Positions 61,524-64,000 of a stretch of DNA of 64,000 nt are shown piece after piece. The notes beneath the pieces are model-generated. The model did not search any database and was not told where the DNA came from. It saw nothing but the letters and a program-made list of their open reading frames with translations. Each line of letters starts with the position of its first letter. The first letter of the stretch is position 1. This DNA is from Lysobacter defluvii IMMIB APB-9 = DSM 18482 (GTDB lineage Bacteria; Pseudomonadota; Gammaproteobacteria; Xanthomonadales; Xanthomonadaceae): positions 372,001 to 436,000 of the forward strand of contig NZ_AUHT01000004.1 in NCBI RefSeq assembly GCF_000423325.1, read 5' to 3'. A program made the position numbers and the translations under genes.

Positions 61524-62189
61524 ATGCCCACCCTGCTCATCGCCGACGACCACCCGCTGTTCCGCGCCGCACTGCGTGGCGCGGCGCAGGACGCCGCCAG
61601 CGACATCCATACCCTGGAGGCAGGCACGCTCGACCAGGCCCTCGCGGTGCTCGAGTCCAACGCCGAGGTCGACCTGGTACTGCTGGACCTGCACATGCCC
61701 GGCAACCACGGGCTGGCCGGGCTGGCGGCCATCCGCGCGCAGTTCCCGGCGGTGGCGGTGGTGCTGGTGTCGGCCAACGAGGACCCGCAGGTGGTGCGCC
61801 GCGCACTCGACCACGGTGCCGCGGGCTACATCCCCAAGAGCTCCGGCCTGGAGGACATGCGCGATGCGATCCGCAGCGTCCTCGACTGCGAGGAATGGCT
61901 GCCGCCGGCCCTGCGGCAGGCGGTGGCCCGGGCGCGTTCGGAGCCCGGGGACGCCGACCTGGCTGCCCGCCTGGCGAGCCTGACGCCACAGCAGTTCCGC
62001 GTACTCACCCTGGTCGCCGACGGCCTGCTCAACAAGCAGATCGCCGACCGGCTGGAGGTCCAGGAGCGCACGGTCAAGGCGCACCTGACCGCGATCTTCG
62101 AGAAGCTCGGCGCGCGCAACCGCACCCAGGCCGGGGTGATCCTGCGCTCACTGGAACTCAGCGACCCCTCGACCCAGCTCGAGGCCTGA
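61524..62189 (+). CDS. crbR: CrbR-like LuxR-family response regulator
   Basis: A 221-residue regulator with a receiver domain (D55 in LVLLDLHMPGNHGLAGL, VLVSANEDPQVVRRAL) and a NarL/LuxR helix-turn-helix (LTPQQFRVLTLVADGLLNKQIADRLEVQERTVKAHLTAIFEKLG, in particular NKQIADRLEVQERTVKAH). The receiver resembles CrbR of Vibrio and Pseudomonas, which with the hybrid kinase CrbS activates acetyl-CoA synthetase. The convergent kinase gene next to it fits. It is the second gene after hbdH. An ATG at 61488 would add 12 unconserved residues. Confidence 0.75.
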   Translation: MPTLLIADDHPLFRAALRGAAQDAASDIHTLEAGTLDQALAVLESNAEVDLVLLDLHMPGNHGLAGLAAIRAQFPAVAVVLVSANEDPQVVRRALDHGAAGYIPKSSGLEDMRDAIRSVLDCEEWLPPALRQAVARARSEPGDADLAARLASLTPQQFRVLTLVADGLLNKQIADRLEVQERTVKAHLTAIFEKLGARNRTQAGVILRSLELSDPSTQLEA

Positions 62190-62196
62190 GCGCGCC

Positions 62197-64000
62197 CTAC
62201 GCCCCGCGCACCGCCAGCAGGCGGCTCAGCATCGACTTCAGGGCCAGTGGACGTACCGGCTTGGGCAGCAGCCCGAGTCCCTCCTCGGCCACCTCGCGCC
62301 GCACCGCGTCGGTGGCATCCCCACTGAGCACCAGCGCCGGCACGCTGCCGAAGCGCTCCGCCAGGCGGCGGTACACCGCGATACCGGTCTCCCCGTCGTC
62401 CAGGTGGTAGTCCAGCAGCCACAGCGCCGCGGGACGGGATGCATGCGCACGCAACGCCGCCTCTCCCCCGGGCGCGGTCTGGACGCTGCAGCCCCAGCCA
62501 CGAAGCACCCCCGCCAGCGCCTGCAGGGCCGCCGGATCATTGTCGACCACCAGCACGTCCAGGCCGGCCAGCGCGGTGCGCCGGGGTGGCTCCGGCACCG
62601 CCGGCGCCTCGGCGCAGGGCACGGTGACCCAGAACGCGGTGCCCCGCCCCATCCGGCTGCGCAGCCCCACGCGGCTGCCGAGCAGGCCGGCGATGCGCTC
62701 GGCGATCGACAGCCCCAGGCCCAGCCCCTGCCCGGCCACGCCCTCGCCGCGGCGGAACTCCTCGAAGATCAGCGCCTGCTGCGCCGGCTCGATGCCGGGC
62801 CCGGTGTCGTGCACCTCGATGCGCAGCTGCACGCCCGAGCGCCGCACGCCCAGCAGGATCCGTCCCTCGCCCGCATACCGCACGGCGTTGGCCAGGAAGT
62901 TCTGCAGCACCCGCCGCAACAGCTGGGGATCGCTATGCGTCCAGGCACGCACCGGGACGAAGTCGAACTCCAGCCCGCGCGCCCGGGCCAGCGCCCGGAA
63001 CTCGGACGCCAGCGGCTCCAGCACATCGGCCAGCGGGAAGGGCCGCGGCTGCGGTACCAGTCCGCCGGCCTCCAGCCGCGCCATGTCGAACAGCCCCGTC
63101 AGCAGGTCGGTGGTGGAATCCAGCGCGCCGCGGATCGGGTCGAGCGAGTGGCGCTTACGCGGCTCCAGCTGCGCGGCCAGGGATTCGGTGAACAGTTGGG
63201 CGGCGTGCAGCGGCTGAAGCAGGTCGTGGCCGACCGCGGTCAGGAACCGGCTCTTCGCCTCGTTGGCGCGCTCGGCCTCGCGGCGGGCCTGCTCGGCCGA
63301 GGCCGTGCGCTCGCGCACCCGCTGCTCCAGGGTCTCGTTGGCACGGGTGAGCTCGGCCTCGGCGCGGCGGAAGGCGGTGACATCGGTGAAGGACGCCACG
63401 AAGCCGCCGCCCGGCATCGGGTTGCCGCGGATCTCGATGATGCTGCCGTCGGGGAAGCGCCGCTCGCTCACGTACGGCGTGCCGGCGCGCATGTGGTGCA
63501 GGCGCTTGTCGACCTCGAACTCCACGTCCACCTGCCCGGCCAAGCCGGTGCCCAGGTTGTGGCGCACCAGGTCGGCAACGGGCACCCCGACGCGCAGCAG
63601 GCCGTCCGGATAGCCGAACAGCTCGCGGTAGCGGCTGTTCCAGGCGACCAGCCGCAGCTCGCGATCGACCACGCTGATGCCCTGGCTCATGTTCTCCAGC
63701 GCGGCCTCCAGCAGGCGCTGGTTGAAACGCAGGTCCTGCGACGCCTCGTCGATGATCGCGACGACGGTGTCCAGGTCCGGCCCGGCCTGACGGCGGGCGG
63801 CGTCGAGCAGCAGGCGCGCGGAGGAACTGCCCAGCACCGCCGCCAACTCGTGCTCGAGGCGCGCCTCGATCTCCATCGGCACCGGGCCATCGGCCGGGGC
63901 CCCGCGCAGCACGCCGTCCACCACCCGCGCCGGCAGGAAGCGTCGTCCGGCATTGCGCAGCGTGCGCCGGTCCGAGCCGCGCGTCGTGGTACGCGCGCGG
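62197..64000 (-). CDS. crbS: CrbS-like hybrid sensor histidine kinase, C-terminal part
   Basis: About 600 visible residues, open to the window edge, so the N-terminus (by family an SSS/SLC5-type transporter-like membrane domain) lies outside. In order: a linker with RFLPARVVDGVL, a PAS domain (ENMSQGISVVDRELRLVAWN, then FASFTD-type end), a coiled coil rich in Arg/Glu/Ala (FRRAEAELTRANETLEQRV), HisKA with FLTAVGHDLLQPLHA (phospho-His), an ATPase domain (NFLANAVRYAGEG, DTGPGI, GLGLGLSIAERIA), and a C-terminal receiver (VVDNDP, LLDYHL). The PAS, kinase and receiver order with a convergent LuxR-type partner matches CrbS. Confidence 0.8.
   Translation of the reverse strand, partial: RARTTTRGSDRRTLRNAGRRFLPARVVDGVLRGAPADGPVPMEIEARLEHELAAVLGSSSARLLLDAARRQAGPDLDTVVAIIDEASQDLRFNQRLLEAALENMSQGISVVDRELRLVAWNSRYRELFGYPDGLLRVGVPVADLVRHNLGTGLAGQVDVEFEVDKRLHHMRAGTPYVSERRFPDGSIIEIRGNPMPGGGFVASFTDVTAFRRAEAELTRANETLEQRVRERTASAEQARREAERANEAKSRFLTAVGHDLLQPLHAAQLFTESLAAQLEPRKRHSLDPIRGALDSTTDLLTGLFDMARLEAGGLVPQPRPFPLADVLEPLASEFRALARARGLEFDFVPVRAWTHSDPQLLRRVLQNFLANAVRYAGEGRILLGVRRSGVQLRIEVHDTGPGIEPAQQALIFEEFRRGEGVAGQGLGLGLSIAERIAGLLGSRVGLRSRMGRGTAFWVTVPCAEAPAVPEPPRRTALAGLDVLVVDNDPAALQALAGVLRGWGCSVQTAPGGEAALRAHASRPAALWLLDYHLDDGETGIAVYRRLAERFGSVPALVLSGDATDAVRREVAEEGLGLLPKPVRPLALKSMLSRLLAVRGA

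Noticed and set aside
62197-64000. Frameshift or truncation of the sensor kinase at the GTG near 63924
   Set aside because: The frame stays open to the last base of the window with sensible kinase-linker sequence, so the gene simply continues beyond the edge.

Overview
This window is about 64 kb of very GC-rich, gene-dense chromosome. It looks like a gammaproteobacterium of the Xanthomonadaceae/Lysobacteraceae (Lysobacter, Luteimonas or a close relative). The reasons are the protein sequences of the housekeeping genes, the pilF-rodZ-yfgM-bamB-der and cmk-rpsA-ihfB-lapA-lapB gene strings, a xanthomonad-type transmembrane repetitive protein, and the style of the intergenic repeats (REP-like hairpins and GGGAAC-type inverted repeats). 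I see no prophage, insertion sequence, CRISPR array, restriction-modification cassette or rRNA operon. This is core chromosome with a few less familiar genes.

Layout. 0-11 kb: the end of ppsA, a DUF2721 membrane protein, orn, tadA, yggS, the guaB-guaA operon, folD and a rhodanese-MoeB fusion. 9.4-16.2 kb: one long leftward run, ndk-rlmN-pilF-rodZ-yfgM-bamB-der, covering nucleotide balance, rRNA/tRNA methylation, type IV pili, cell shape and outer-membrane assembly. 16.3-20.7 kb: a rightward beta-oxidation operon, a PsrA-like TetR regulator followed by fadN and fadA, with a good promoter and a PsrA-type palindrome overlapping its start site. 20.8-29.2 kb: leftward cmk-rpsA-ihfB-lapA-lapB, then a WbpL-like glycosyl-1-phosphate transferase, a WbpM-like dehydratase and galU. 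This recalls the flank of the Pseudomonas O-antigen locus with its centre missing. 29.3-33.1 kb: a zinc-independent L36 (too short for ordinary ORF calling), a small secreted protein, and the agmatine-to-putrescine genes aguA-aguB overlapping a TraB/PrgY membrane protein. 33.2-42 kb: a heteromeric RND efflux system (one adaptor lipoprotein, two different permeases) divergent from two small c-type cytochromes. 42-50 kb: the transmembrane repetitive protein, nfuA, a pterin dehydratase, a lipid-anchored TonB-domain protein, rluC and the divergent rne with a long leader. 50-56.5 kb: a GacA-like response regulator, tRNA-Ser(UGA), a LysR regulator, serS, a TonB-like protein and serC-aroA. 56.5-64 kb: a tail-anchored FHA protein, a PHA-granule-type protein, a membrane protein with a degenerate Mrr-like fold, a 3-hydroxybutyrate oligomer hydrolase divergent from 3-hydroxybutyrate dehydrogenase, and a CrbR/CrbS-like two-component system whose kinase runs off the window.

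Themes. Two lipid-carbon modules stand out: PsrA-FadN-FadA for beta-oxidation, and the 3-hydroxybutyrate module beside an acetate-switch-type regulator pair. The most interesting unexplained items are the transmembrane repetitive protein, the lipid-anchored TonB domain, the intrinsic terminator just upstream of ndk, the perfect palindrome in front of hbdH, and the asymmetric RND permease pair with an alanine-rich insertion.
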